A stretch of DNA of 64,000 nucleotides from Streptacidiphilus sp. ASG 303 (lineage in GTDB: Bacteria > Actinomycetota > Actinomycetes > Streptomycetales > Streptomycetaceae): the NCBI RefSeq assembly GCF_020991365.1, contig NZ_JAJLRA010000008.1:1-64000 (forward strand). Reading direction: 5' to 3'. The notes below the pieces were generated by a model. It searched no databases, was not told the origin of the DNA, and was given only the letters and a program-made list of their open reading frames with translations. The position numbers were made by a program, and so were the translations under genes. How positions within the stretch are numbered: position 1 is the stretch's first letter; every line of letters begins with the position of its first letter. Shown piece by piece: positions 40,274 through 49,076 of the stretch.

Positions 40274-41350
40274 ATGCGCCTACGAAAGCTCACACACCTC
40301 CGCGGGGCCTGCGGCCCCGTCGCCCTCGCCGTCCTCGCCGCGGTGGGCGCCGCCGCGCCCGCACCCGCGCGCGCCTCGACGGTGCTGGTGGTCCGGCCGG
40401 GGGAGACGGTCCAGCAGACGGTGGACCGGGCCGCCCCCGGGGACATCGTCTTCGTGCCGGCGGGCGTCTACCGGGGGAGCGTCGACATCCGCACCGACGG
40501 CGTGACCCTCGTGGGCTCCGGCCCGGCCACCCGCTTCGTGCCCGCTGCGGCGGCGGGCACCGGCGCATGTGCCGCAGCAGGGCACGGCGTCTGCGTCACC
40601 GGAACCCCCGGGCACCCCCTGGCGGGCGTCCGCCTCCGGTCGTTCTCCGTCTCCGGTTTCACCAAGGACGGCGTCATGGCGACCTGGACCGACGGCCTGT
40701 CGGTGCGCGGCGTCGTCTCGCGCGGCAACGGCGAGCACGGCATCCGTCAGGACCGGTCGGTGCGCGGCGTCTTCCGGGACAACACCGCCGCTGACAACGC
40801 GGAGACCGGCATCTTCCTCGCCAACACGGTGACCGAGGAGGGCGGCGCCACCGACGCGGAGGGCGCGGTGGTGAGCGGCAACCGGCTCTCGGGCAACCGT
40901 GTGGGCATCACCGTGCGGCGCCTGCAGGACCTCGTGGTGGAGCGCAACGCCGTCATCGGCAACTGCGCCGGGATCTTCGTCGTCGGCGACGAGGGCATCC
41001 CCCGGGCCGGGAAGCTGGCGGTGCGCTCCAACCGGGTCTGGGAGAACAACCGCTACTGCCCGTCGACCGCCCGGCTCCCCGTGATGCAGGGCGCCGGCAT
41101 CGTCCTCACGGGCGTGGAGGAGGTGCGGGTCGTCGGCAACGACGTCCGGGACAACCGCGGCGCGTCCCCGCTCTCCGGCGGCATCGTGCTCTTCCCGAGC
41201 TTCGTCGGGGTGGCCAGCTCGCGGAACACGATCGGCGGCAACACGGCCACCGGCAACCAGCCGGCCGACCTCGCCGACCGCGACAAGGGCACGGACAACG
41301 TCTTCGACGACAACCGGTGCGAGGTGTCGCAGCCCGCCGGGCGCTGCTGA
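40274..41350 (+). CDS. secreted right-handed beta-helix repeat protein
   Basis: A 358-residue exported protein. The signal peptide spans residues 1-34 (LAVLAAVGAAAPAPARA). VRPGETVQQTVDRAAPGDIVFVPAGVYRG is the usual N-terminal cap of pectate-lyase-like parallel beta-helices, followed by NxxxxN-type coils such as NTAADNAETGIFLANT, GNRLSGNRVGITV and NDVRDNRGASP. Such proteins bind or cleave polysaccharides; no catalytic set is obvious. GGGGAAGCAGG lies upstream of the ATG. Confidence 0.88.
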   Translation: MRLRKLTHLRGACGPVALAVLAAVGAAAPAPARASTVLVVRPGETVQQTVDRAAPGDIVFVPAGVYRGSVDIRTDGVTLVGSGPATRFVPAAAAGTGACAAAGHGVCVTGTPGHPLAGVRLRSFSVSGFTKDGVMATWTDGLSVRGVVSRGNGEHGIRQDRSVRGVFRDNTAADNAETGIFLANTVTEEGGATDAEGAVVSGNRLSGNRVGITVRRLQDLVVERNAVIGNCAGIFVVGDEGIPRAGKLAVRSNRVWENNRYCPSTARLPVMQGAGIVLTGVEEVRVVGNDVRDNRGASPLSGGIVLFPSFVGVASSRNTIGGNTATGNQPADLADRDKGTDNVFDDNRCEVSQPAGRC

Positions 41351-41564
41351 CGCGGGCTCACCGGTCCCGGCCCGCAGCCCGGCCCGCCCGGACCCGCCCG
41401 GACCCGCAGCCGGGGCGCGCACGCCCGGTGCCCCGCCGCCGCGGTGCCGGGCGGGCCCCGGCGGCGGAAGGCGGCGTCGCCCCGCGTCCCGGCCGCTCCC
41501 GGCGCTCCCGGACCGGCCCGCGCCACCGGGACGGCGGGCGCGCGGGCTGCGGCCTCCGACACGA

Positions 41565-41599
41565 CGAGGGCCCTTCCCCGTGACGGGGAAGGGCCCTCG
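41565..41599 (-). terminator. tRNA-Lys copy 3 terminator
   Basis: A 16-bp perfect stem (arms 41565-41580 and 41584-41599, loop TGA) ends 11 bases from the tRNA. Its CGAGGGCCC core is shared with the copy 2 terminator. Confidence 0.85.
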
Positions 41600-41610
41600 G
41601 TCCTGCACAG

Positions 41611-41683
41611 TGCGCCGCCAGGGACTCGAACCCCGAACCCGCTGGTTAAGAGCCAGCTGCTCTGCCAGTTGAGCTAGCGGCGC
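41611..41683 (-). tRNA. tRNA-Lys (CUU), copy 3
   Basis: A 73-base cloverleaf identical to copies 2 and 4. Anticodon CUU, no encoded CCA, own terminator. Confidence 0.97.
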
Positions 41684-41848
41684 CCGCTGACCAGGAGACT
41701 GTACACGGTGCCGCGGCGGATCGCCGAATCGGCCCGCCCCTCGACGCACGGCCGCCGACCTGCGAGCGTGGCCCCCGGGCCGCCCGGCACGCTGCCGGCC
41801 CGCCCGTCACCGCCCGCCACCGCCGCCCGTCCCCCGGAGGAGCCGCCC

Positions 41849-43045
41849 ATGAGCGCCGCGCCCGCCCCCCTTCCGCCCTTCGACCCCCGCGACCCGCTCG
41901 GGGTGGACGACCTGCTCGACGAGGAGGAGCGGGCGGTCCGGGACACCGTGCGCCGCTGGTGCGCCGACCGCGTGGCCCCGTACGTCGCCGACTGGTACGA
42001 GCGCGGCGAGCTGCCCGGGGTCCGCGAGCTGGCGAAGGAGCTGGGCGCGCTCGGCGCCCTCGGCATGCACCTGGAGGGGTACGGCTGCGCGGGCGCCTCC
42101 GCCGTGCAGTACGGCCTGGCCTGCCTGGAGCTGGAGGCGTGCGACTCCGGCATCCGCTCCCTGGTGTCGGTGCAGGGCTCGCTGGCCATGTACGCGATCC
42201 ACCGGTGGGGGTCGGAGGAGCAGAAGCAGCGGTGGCTGCCCGGCATGGCGGCCGGCGAGGTGATCGGCTGCTTCGGCCTCACCGAGCCCGACCACGGCTC
42301 CGACCCCGCCTCGATGCGGACCCGGGCCCGCCGCGACGCGGGCGGCGACTGGGTGCTCGACGGCCGCAAGATGTGGATCACCAACGGCTCGGTGGCCGGG
42401 GTGGCGGTCGTGTGGGCGCAGACCGACGAGGGCGTCCGGGGCTTCCTGGTCCCCGCGGGCACCCCCGGCTTCTCCGCCCCGGAGATCAGGCACAAGGCGT
42501 CGCTGCGCGCCTCCGTCACCAGCGAGCTGGTCCTCGACGGGGTGCGGCTGCCCGCCGACGCGGTCCTCCCCGGCGTCACCGGGCTCCGCGGGCCGCTCGG
42601 CTGCCTCAACCAGGCCCGCTACGGCATCGTCTGGGGCGCGGTGGGCGCCGGCCGCAGCTGCTTCGAGGCCGCGCTGGACTACGCGGGCAGCCGGGTGCAG
42701 TTCGGCAGGCCGATCGGCGGCTTCCAGCTGACCCAGGCCAAGCTCGCCGACATGTCCCTGGAACTGCAGAAGGCCCTGCTGCTCGCCCTCCACCTCGGGC
42801 GCCGGATGGACGCGGGGCGGCTGCGTGCCGAGCAGGTCAGCTACGGCAAGCTCAACAACGTCCGGGAGGCGATGGGCATCGCCCGGACCGCCCGCACGAT
42901 CCTGGGGGCCAACGGCATCAGCCTGGAGTACCCGGTGATGCGGCACGCCGCCAACCTGGAGTCCGTGCTGACCTACGAGGGCACCGTGGAGATGCACCAG
43001 CTGATCGTCGGCAAGGCCCTCACCGGGCTCGACGCCTTCCACTGA
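41849..43045 (+). CDS. gcdH: glutaryl-CoA dehydrogenase (acyl-CoA dehydrogenase family)
   Basis: A 398-residue FAD enzyme with glutaryl-CoA dehydrogenase traits. SGIRSLVSVQGSLAMYAI carries the Arg that binds the substrate carboxylate, CFGLTEPDHGSDPASM and KMWITNGSVAGVAVVWA line the flavin site, and LESVLTYEGTVEMHQLIVGKALTG holds the catalytic Glu and C-terminal helix. It oxidises and decarboxylates glutaryl-CoA to crotonyl-CoA in lysine and tryptophan breakdown. GGAGGAG lies upstream of the ATG at 41849. It sits between two tRNA-Lys genes that run the other way. Confidence 0.9.
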   Translation: MSAAPAPLPPFDPRDPLGVDDLLDEEERAVRDTVRRWCADRVAPYVADWYERGELPGVRELAKELGALGALGMHLEGYGCAGASAVQYGLACLELEACDSGIRSLVSVQGSLAMYAIHRWGSEEQKQRWLPGMAAGEVIGCFGLTEPDHGSDPASMRTRARRDAGGDWVLDGRKMWITNGSVAGVAVVWAQTDEGVRGFLVPAGTPGFSAPEIRHKASLRASVTSELVLDGVRLPADAVLPGVTGLRGPLGCLNQARYGIVWGAVGAGRSCFEAALDYAGSRVQFGRPIGGFQLTQAKLADMSLELQKALLLALHLGRRMDAGRLRAEQVSYGKLNNVREAMGIARTARTILGANGISLEYPVMRHAANLESVLTYEGTVEMHQLIVGKALTGLDAFH

Positions 43046-43102
43046 GGTCCGGGCGGCGGGCCGCCGGCCCGCCGCCTCCCCGGCCCGCCCCCGATGCACG
43101 GA

Positions 43103-43134
43103 GAAGGGCGCCCCCCGTGAGGAGGACGCCCTTC
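43103..43134 (-). terminator. tRNA-Lys copy 4 terminator
   Basis: An 8-bp stem (GAAGGGCG / CGCCCTTC) with a 16-base loop that can pair partly; it lies 9 bases from the tRNA 3' end and also faces the convergent gcdH. Confidence 0.7.
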
Positions 43135-43142
43135 CCGTTGTG

Positions 43143-43215
43143 TGCGCCGCCAGGGACTCGAACCCCGAACCCGCTGGTTAAGAGCCAGCTGCTCTGCCAG
43201 TTGAGCTAGCGGCGC
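43143..43215 (-). tRNA. tRNA-Lys (CUU), copy 4
   Basis: A 73-base cloverleaf identical to copies 2 and 3. Anticodon CUU, no encoded CCA. A minus-strand gene of unknown function ends 19 bases upstream of it in transcription order. Confidence 0.97.
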
Positions 43216-43233
43216 TCACCGACACCGCAGACT

Positions 43234-43812
43234 CTAGCAGTCGGCCCCCTCCGACTGAAATCGGTTCTCCCCGCGCGCCGGGAGCATGCGCTCCCGGGCC
43301 GTGCGCCGGGCGGCGCGCATGCAGGCGCGCAGCAGCACCCCCGCGTCCGGGAGCCACGGCTCCCGCTGGTCCGGGGCGACGATCCAGCGCCCCGAGCCGA
43401 GCCCGGGGGAGTCGGGGGCGTCGACCATGCGCTGCAGCGGGGGCACGGTCACGGCGTCGCCCGCACCGTGGCAGAGCGCCGCGGGAGTGCCGGGGCCCCA
43501 CTCCTCCCAGCGCAGCAGCGGGCTCAGCCGCTCGGCGGTGCCGGGCCGGGCGAAGAGCAGCAGCCGGCCCCGGTAGGAGGCGGCGGGTCCGCATCCGGGC
43601 CCGGTCGTCCACAGCTCCTCGAGGACACGCCGCCCCGGCAGCCCCGGCAGGCTGACCACGTCGAAGACGCGGCCGCAGGGCAGGACGGTGGCGGCCCAGG
43701 GGCGTTCCCGCCACAGGGCCTGGATGCTGCGCGGGTACTCGCTCGCGGACGCCAGCCAGGCCTCTCCGGCCACGGTGACGTACTCCACGGATTCATACGT
43801 CCAGATGTCCAC
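43234..43812 (-). CDS. primase/polymerase N-terminal-like protein (hypothetical)
   Basis: A 192-residue protein. WLASASEYPRSIQALWRERPWAATVLPCGRVFDVVSLPGLPGRRVLEEL, GRLLLFARPGTAERL and LCHGAGDAVTVPPL follow the order of segments seen in Streptomyces proteins annotated as bifunctional DNA primase/polymerase N-terminal domain. The catalytic acidic residues are not evident, so it may be a degenerate, regulatory version. The GTG at 43812 (VDIWTYESVEYV) is chosen for a TACATC hexamer shortly upstream and the loss of codon bias before it. The start is uncertain. Confidence 0.6.
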   Translation of the reverse strand: MDIWTYESVEYVTVAGEAWLASASEYPRSIQALWRERPWAATVLPCGRVFDVVSLPGLPGRRVLEELWTTGPGCGPAASYRGRLLLFARPGTAERLSPLLRWEEWGPGTPAALCHGAGDAVTVPPLQRMVDAPDSPGLGSGRWIVAPDQREPWLPDAGVLLRACMRAARRTARERMLPARGENRFQSEGADC

Positions 43813-44125
43813 GGACAGCAGATGTACCGGCCGTGCCGTTCGTGTGCGGCGGGAAGCGGGGTTTGCCGGACAGGACCCCCGGGCGCGGCGTACCCTTCCA
43901 CCCGCATATGCCGGAGGTCGGCGGCCGCGGGACGTCCACCGGCCGCCGCGACCCCGCGCCGGAGGGGCGCCCGCAGGCCGGGGCCCGGCGGGCGGACCCG
44001 CACGGACGCCCCTCGCACCGCTCACTCCGCAGGGGCCGCCGGGAGGGCCGTGCCCGGGGCTCCGGCCGTCCTCGCGGGCACCGCCGTCCTCACCGTCCTC
44101 GCCGTGCTCACGGCCCCCGCGGTCC
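43813..44125. other. intergenic region, 313 bases
   Basis: No supported gene. A plus-strand frame from an ATG at about 43908 has good codon bias for some 45 codons, then loses it and runs antisense into the next gene. The 3' part contains GTCCTCACCGTCCTCGC-type repeats (44085-44130). Confidence 0.4.
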
Positions 44126-44497
44126 TCACTCCGCCGTGCGCCCCTGCTTCTGCAGGACGCGCCCGTACTCGACCATCTTGGCGGCGTAGTCCGGCGTCCA
44201 GTCCGCGCGGTCGGCGATCTCGGCGCAGCTCAGCGCGTCGAAGCGGCGCGGGTCGGCCAGTTCGGCGGCGGCCACCGCCTGGAAGTCGGTGGCCCGCTCC
44301 GCCGCGGCCCGGAAGGCGAGGGCCAGTTCGGTCGAGCGGCGTAGCAGCTCCCCCGGGTCCTCGATCGACTCCAGGTCGAAGAAGTGCTCGGCCTCGGCCT
44401 CGCCCGCGCGCGGTTCGAAGAGCAGCGGGGCCGGGCGGAACCGCCGGGCGGCTCCTGCGCCCTCCGCAGAGCGCTGGCGGTCGGCCGGGTCGGACAT
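44126..44497 (-). CDS. hypothetical protein (123 aa)
   Basis: A 123-residue soluble protein without recognised family. After a disordered start it reads HFFDLESIEDPGELLRRSTELALAFRAAAERATDFQAVAAAELADPRRFD, which should be long amphipathic helices, and ends DWTPDYAAKMVEYGRVLQKQGRTAE. GGAGG lies 5 bases before the ATG. It does not overlap its neighbours. Confidence 0.65.
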   Translation of the reverse strand: MSDPADRQRSAEGAGAARRFRPAPLLFEPRAGEAEAEHFFDLESIEDPGELLRRSTELALAFRAAAERATDFQAVAAAELADPRRFDALSCAEIADRADWTPDYAAKMVEYGRVLQKQGRTAE

Positions 44498-44762
44498 GGG
44501 CACCTCCATGGGGTGGCGGGGCGGGTTCCTGCGGACACGTCGAGTGGCCGATCCGCCGGACGTGCCTGATCCGGCGTCGGCCGTGACGCGCAGGGGCGAC
44601 GCAGGCACAACGGCTCACCCCCACGGTGGTATTCCTCGCCGGGTGCCGCCGTATGCGCGGCGCGCGCCGGTACGGCGGGCGGCCCGGCGCACAGGGCCTC
44701 CCGGCGCGCGGGGGAGCGGCGCCCGCCCCGCCCCCACCCGCCCCGCCGCCCCGCCGCCCGGC

Positions 44763-46115
44763 TCACCGCAGGCCGACGCGGTGCTCGGCCAGGTGTGCCA
44801 GGACGGCGTGGTTCGCCTCCCAGCCGTCGGGGAACTTCACGCTCACGCCCAGCTGCACCGGCTCGGTCGACGGGTGCTCGTCCAGCAGTTCGGCGATGCC
44901 GGCCCGTGCCACCACGATGCAGGCGTGCCGGTGCCGGGAGGCCAGCACGCACAGCCGCCCCGTCTCCAGGTGGAAGGCGGTGGCGTCCGGGCGGCCGGAC
45001 AGCGGGTGCAGCACCACGGTCACGTCGTACTCGCGCCCCTGGAGCCGGTTGGCGGTGTCCACGGTGACGGCGGGGCCCGGCGACCCGTCGACGGGGACGC
45101 CCAGGCCGGTCAGGGCGGCCCGGACGGCGGCGGCCTGGTCCCGGTGGGCGGTGCCGACCGCGATCCGGTCGGCGGTGACCGGCGCCGTGCCCTTCTCGGA
45201 GACGGCGGCCAGGCCGCGGTCCAGCAGCCGCCGCACGGTCCGCGCCACGACGTGCACGGCCTCGGGGTCGGTCCGCACGGTGTGCCGGGCAGGAAGCTCC
45301 AGCAGCCCCCAGCCCGACTCGGCGGCCTCGTCGATCACCGCGTCCACCGGCCCGCCGTCGCCCGCCGCGCCCACGGTGAGGCGCCGGTCGCCCTCGCCGG
45401 TGCCGGAGCGGAACGGCGTGAACGGGTAGAACGCCCGCGAGACCAGCCCCGCCGCCGAGTACGGCAGCCGCCAGGAGACCGGCAGGTTGTGCGGGCGGAT
45501 GCCGGGGTTGTGGTCGAGGAGCGCGGTGACCGCACTGCGCGAGGGGTCCCAGGACAGGCCCGCCCACTGGTCGGTGCCGACCACGGTGAACGGGTCGAGC
45601 TGCCCGGGGTCGCCCACGAACAGCGCCCGCTCGAAGAGCCGCGCCACGGCCAGCAGCGCGTCGGACCGCATCTGGTACGCCTCGTCGACGATGGCGTGCC
45701 GCCACGGATCGACGTCCTTGACCCACTGCCACTTGGCGGCGGTGGAGACCACCACCTGCTGCTCGGCGAGGTCGCCGATCCGGGGCGAGGCGGTGACCCC
45801 CGCGTGCCGCAGCGCCTCCGGCGCGGGCCGGCCGTCGCTGCTGTGCAGGCGGCCCACCGGCAGGTCGGGGGCGGCCGTGGCGAGCCGGTCCACCAGGTCG
45901 TCGACCTGGCTGTTGGTCTGCGCCACGATCATCAGCCGCTCGCCGGCGGCGACCAGCTCGCGGGCCGCACGCACGACGAGGGTGGACTTGCCGGCGCCGG
46001 GCGGGGAGTCGACCACCACGCCGCGCTCGGTGCCGGAGAGCACGGCGGCGAGGATCTCGGCGGTGACCCGGTCGGCGGCCGCCCCGGGGGAGGCGGTGGG
46101 GTCGGCGGGGTTCAC
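44763..46115 (-). CDS. SF1 (Upf1/Dna2-like) AAA helicase
   Basis: A 450-residue superfamily 1 helicase. VVVDSPPGAGKSTLVVRAA is Walker A, MIVAQTNSQVDDLVDRLA motif Ia, HAIVDEAYQM Walker B (DEAY), ALFVGDPGQLDPF motif III, VTVDTANRLQGREYDVTVVL motif V and LASRHRHACIVVA motif VI. The order matches Upf1/Dna2-type SF1B helicases, but motifs II and VI are atypical. The GTG at 46115 lies 7 bases after the stop of the upstream unknown gene, preceded by GGGAG. It is last in the operon with that gene and the RecB-type nuclease. Confidence 0.88.
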   Translation of the reverse strand: MNPADPTASPGAAADRVTAEILAAVLSGTERGVVVDSPPGAGKSTLVVRAARELVAAGERLMIVAQTNSQVDDLVDRLATAAPDLPVGRLHSSDGRPAPEALRHAGVTASPRIGDLAEQQVVVSTAAKWQWVKDVDPWRHAIVDEAYQMRSDALLAVARLFERALFVGDPGQLDPFTVVGTDQWAGLSWDPSRSAVTALLDHNPGIRPHNLPVSWRLPYSAAGLVSRAFYPFTPFRSGTGEGDRRLTVGAAGDGGPVDAVIDEAAESGWGLLELPARHTVRTDPEAVHVVARTVRRLLDRGLAAVSEKGTAPVTADRIAVGTAHRDQAAAVRAALTGLGVPVDGSPGPAVTVDTANRLQGREYDVTVVLHPLSGRPDATAFHLETGRLCVLASRHRHACIVVARAGIAELLDEHPSTEPVQLGVSVKFPDGWEANHAVLAHLAEHRVGLR

Positions 46116-46122
46116 GGTCGGG

Positions 46123-47793
46123 CTACTCCCATTCCTCGTCGGCCGCGGCGGCCGCGGCCGGACCGCCGGTGTGCGGACCGCCGGTGTGCGGCCCGCCGGG
46201 GCGCGGGCCGGGCACGGCGGAGGCCGAGCCGGGCGGACCGCCGTGCGTCCAGGGGGTGTTTTGCGGGTCGGGCAGCGGCGCGGCCTGCCGCACGGAGAGC
46301 TCGAACAGGGTGAAGCAGACCCGGTCGCCGGGCTGCGGCACCGTGCCCGGCTCGGGCTCCCTCCGCCGCCCCATCCCCGAGGTGAGGCGCAGCACGACGG
46401 TGCCCTCGGCGGGGTCGTGCCGCACGACCTCGGCCTTCTGCGCGGCGGGCGCCGCCCCGTCCTCGCCCGGCGGCCCCCACACCCGGTGCACCTCCCGGCC
46501 GGGGTCGGCGTGCGGGCGGTCGCCGGTGCGCACGGTGACCAGCGGCCGGGGCTTGGGGGTGCGGCCCGAGGTGTCGTACGCCGCCTCGACGGCCTCCACG
46601 GTCCCGGCGAAGGCCTCGCCGGAGAGGCGGTGCTCGGCCATCGCCAGCGGGTCGTCCAGGGCCTCCTGGAGGTCCAGCCTCGCCTGCTCGCGCTCGCGCT
46701 GCGCCAGCTTGCGGGCGGCGGTGACCGCGTCGTCGAACCGGGGCTGCGGCGGCTCCCCGGCGGCGAGCCGCTCGCGGTGGCCGGTGTAGGACCAGCGGTC
46801 GCCCTCCCACCGCTCCGCCACACGGGCGCCGGGCGGCAGCGCGCGCAGCAGGTCGAGGCCCCGCCAGACCTGGTCCCAGGTGGGCCGCAGCACCTGCTCC
46901 AGGAGGCCGCGGACCTCGTCGGCGGTCCGCCGCACGTGGGCCTCCGCCCGTGCCGCCTCACCGGGCGGGGCCGCGCGCAGGGCCGCACGGGCGGCGTCGT
47001 GGCGGGCGACGGCGGGGCCGAGCAGCTTCTCGTCGAAGCGGGGGTCGGTGGCCGGTCCGGCGGGCGGGCAGTGCAGCTGTCCGCGCCCGTCGCGGGCGGA
47101 CTCGGCGTACCGGGCGGCCTCGGCGCCGCCCAGACCGGGCGGCGGGGCGATCCAGGCGAGCAGGGCGCCCAGGTGCTGGTCCTCCAGGTGGGACTGGCCG
47201 GTGGCCCAGTGGCGGCCGAGCAGCGCCGTCATGGCGAGCAGCATCGAGGAGCCGGGCACCTCGGCGCGCTCCCGCAGGTGGGTGAGCCAGCGGCCGAGCA
47301 GCGGCACCCGGCTCGGCACGGGGTAGGGCCCGGCGTCCGCGTCGTCGGCGGTGCGGCGGAACCGCGTGGAGCGGCCGAGCAGGCCCAGGTGGTGGACGCC
47401 CGCGCTGTTGGGGACGACCAGCTGCGGGGCGTCCGCGCACAGCTCGCGCACCACGGGGAGCCGCTCCCCGGTCTCCGGGTCCTTCTCGGTGCCCTCGACC
47501 TGCTCGGTCTCCTCGCCGTAGCCCTCCAGGTAGGGCAGCAGGTCGCCGGCGAGCGCCGCGAGGAAGGCGAAGCGCTGGTCGCGGTCGAGGGGCTGCGGCA
47601 CCACGTGGAGCCGCGGTGCGTCGCGGTCGGTGCCGAGCATGGCCGCGAGCGGTGCGCCGTCCTCGCCGGCGGCGGCGAGCGGCACGACGACCATGGGGCG
47701 GTCGGAGAGGTGGCGGTGCCGGACGGTCGCCAGCGGCTGCGCCCGGTCCTGGTGCACGGCCTCCAGCCGGGCGAGGGTGGTCAGGAGGCTCAC
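46123..47793 (-). CDS. unknown protein of nuclease-helicase operon (556 aa)
   Basis: A 556-residue protein with no family that I can name. The N-terminal half is globular (LLTTLARLEAVHQDRAQPLATV, DRDQRFAFLAALAGDLLPYLEGY, SSMLLAMTALLGRHWATG). The middle has long charged helices (FDDAVTAARKLAQREREQARLDLQEAL) that may be coiled coil. The C-terminal part has strands such as EVVRHDPAEGTVVLRLTSGMGRR, resembling a small beta-barrel. It overlaps the nuclease gene by four bases (GTGA) and sits 7 bases before the helicase, so it is probably the third subunit of the same machine. Confidence 0.75.
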   Translation of the reverse strand: MSLLTTLARLEAVHQDRAQPLATVRHRHLSDRPMVVVPLAAAGEDGAPLAAMLGTDRDAPRLHVVPQPLDRDQRFAFLAALAGDLLPYLEGYGEETEQVEGTEKDPETGERLPVVRELCADAPQLVVPNSAGVHHLGLLGRSTRFRRTADDADAGPYPVPSRVPLLGRWLTHLRERAEVPGSSMLLAMTALLGRHWATGQSHLEDQHLGALLAWIAPPPGLGGAEAARYAESARDGRGQLHCPPAGPATDPRFDEKLLGPAVARHDAARAALRAAPPGEAARAEAHVRRTADEVRGLLEQVLRPTWDQVWRGLDLLRALPPGARVAERWEGDRWSYTGHRERLAAGEPPQPRFDDAVTAARKLAQREREQARLDLQEALDDPLAMAEHRLSGEAFAGTVEAVEAAYDTSGRTPKPRPLVTVRTGDRPHADPGREVHRVWGPPGEDGAAPAAQKAEVVRHDPAEGTVVLRLTSGMGRRREPEPGTVPQPGDRVCFTLFELSVRQAAPLPDPQNTPWTHGGPPGSASAVPGPRPGGPHTGGPHTGGPAAAAAADEEWE

Positions 47794-49076
47794 GGGCGCA
47801 GGCCCCCCTCGGCGAGGGCCTCGGCGCGCAGCGCGGCCGCCCGGGCGAGGCGGGCGGCGGCCTCGTCCACGGCGTCCGCCGGACCGCCGGCGCCGCCGTC
47901 GGCCGGGCCGCCGTCGTGGGCCGGGCCGCCGCCGTCCCGGGCGCCGCGGCCCGGGACGCCGCCCGCCGCCGCGGCCAGGGCCCCGCCGACGGTCCGCAGG
48001 GAGCCCAGCTCGCCGCGGACGGAGCGGCCCAGCTGTCCGACCGCGTCCGCGCAGCGGGCCTCCCGGCGGCAGTGGAAGCCCAGTTCGCAGGTGGACAGGC
48101 AGTCGGGGGCGTAGGCGGCGGGCACGGCGGCGACCGCGTCGGCGAGCTGCCCGTCGGTGCGGGCGGGCGTGCCGTCGTCGGCGGTGGACAGGTCGAAGCC
48201 CGCGTCGGCGGGGAGCGCGTCGAGGATGCGGTCGATGCGGGTCATCCGCCGCAGCTGGCGGCGGGTGACCGCCAGCTCCCGGCGGACGTCGACGACGGCG
48301 GCGGTGGGCCGGTTGGAGAAGTCCCGGGGGCAGACCAGCAGCACCGTGGGGTCGGGCGCCGCGGCCGGGCCCTCGGGCTCGTCGTAGGGGCCGTCCCCCG
48401 GCTTGACGCCGGCCAGCTCGGCCGCGGCCTCGCGCAGCGCCAGGACGTACACGGCCGCCTGGCGGGCCGCCGCGCCGACCTTGGCGGGGTCGGCGGAGCC
48501 GTCCAGGATCGGGAAGGACTTGATCTCCACGACCGTCCAGCGGCCGTCGGGGCGCACCACCACGGCGTCGGGCTCCAGGTGGGCGGGGGAGCCGGCGACG
48601 TCCAGGCGGAGCATGGGGTGGTCCAGCAGCGTCCAGCGGCCGGGCCGGGCGGCGGCCTCGGCCAGCGCCTGCCGGGTCCGCTCGGCCCGCACCGCCGTAC
48701 CGGCCCGCGGCAGCAGGTCCGGTACGGCGACCCCGTCCGCGTCCGGCTCCGGCAGGCCGAGGTGGCGCTGGAGGAGGAGCAGCAGCTCGGCGTACCCGTC
48801 GGCCTTGACCCGGGCCTCGAAGACGTTGCCGCGGGCGATGGCGAACGGCGACCGGCCGAAGGGCGCGGGACTGCCCAGGCGCTCGGCGAGGACCGTCTTG
48901 TCGACCCCGGCGGCGTCCAGCAGGGCGCGGCGGCGGCAGCCGGGGTTGGCGGCGAGCGCGGCGAGGGCGCGGGCGTCGAGGCTGCGCTGCGGCGCGGGGC
49001 CGCGCAGCCCGGCGAGCCGCTGCGCGGGGGGCTCGGCGGACCCGTGGGACGCGTACCCGGGGTGCGAGTCGTTCAT
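47790..49076 (-). CDS. RecB/Cas4-type PD-(D/E)XK nuclease with Cys cluster
   Basis: A 428-residue nuclease. ARGNVFEARV (residues 81-90) is the helix common to Cas4/RecB nucleases. HLEPDAVVV (Asp170), TVVEIKSF (Glu184, Lys186) and RQAAVY (Gln206, Tyr210) make the active site and QxxxY motif. CLSTCELGFHCRREARC near residue 350, plus Cys47, resembles the 4Fe-4S clamp of AddB, Cas4 and Dna2. It should be a DNA exonuclease or flap nuclease working with the helicase downstream. AAGACT lies 10 bases before the ATG, with no ribosome-binding site. Confidence 0.87.
   Translation of the reverse strand: MNDSHPGYASHGSAEPPAQRLAGLRGPAPQRSLDARALAALAANPGCRRRALLDAAGVDKTVLAERLGSPAPFGRSPFAIARGNVFEARVKADGYAELLLLLQRHLGLPEPDADGVAVPDLLPRAGTAVRAERTRQALAEAAARPGRWTLLDHPMLRLDVAGSPAHLEPDAVVVRPDGRWTVVEIKSFPILDGSADPAKVGAAARQAAVYVLALREAAAELAGVKPGDGPYDEPEGPAAAPDPTVLLVCPRDFSNRPTAAVVDVRRELAVTRRQLRRMTRIDRILDALPADAGFDLSTADDGTPARTDGQLADAVAAVPAAYAPDCLSTCELGFHCRREARCADAVGQLGRSVRGELGSLRTVGGALAAAAGGVPGRGARDGGGPAHDGGPADGGAGGPADAVDEAAARLARAAALRAEALAEGGLRP

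Noticed and set aside
38371-43215. Integrative element bounded by tRNA-Lys copies
   Set aside because: No integrase, excisionase, replication or transfer gene and no partial tRNA duplicates were found; the copies are complete genes with their own terminators.
43908-44189. Plus-strand leaderless ORF starting MPEVGGRG after TACCCT
   Set aside because: Good third-position GC holds only for about 45 codons, then fails. The sequence is Arg/Pro/Gly-rich without family, and its end is antisense to the next gene.
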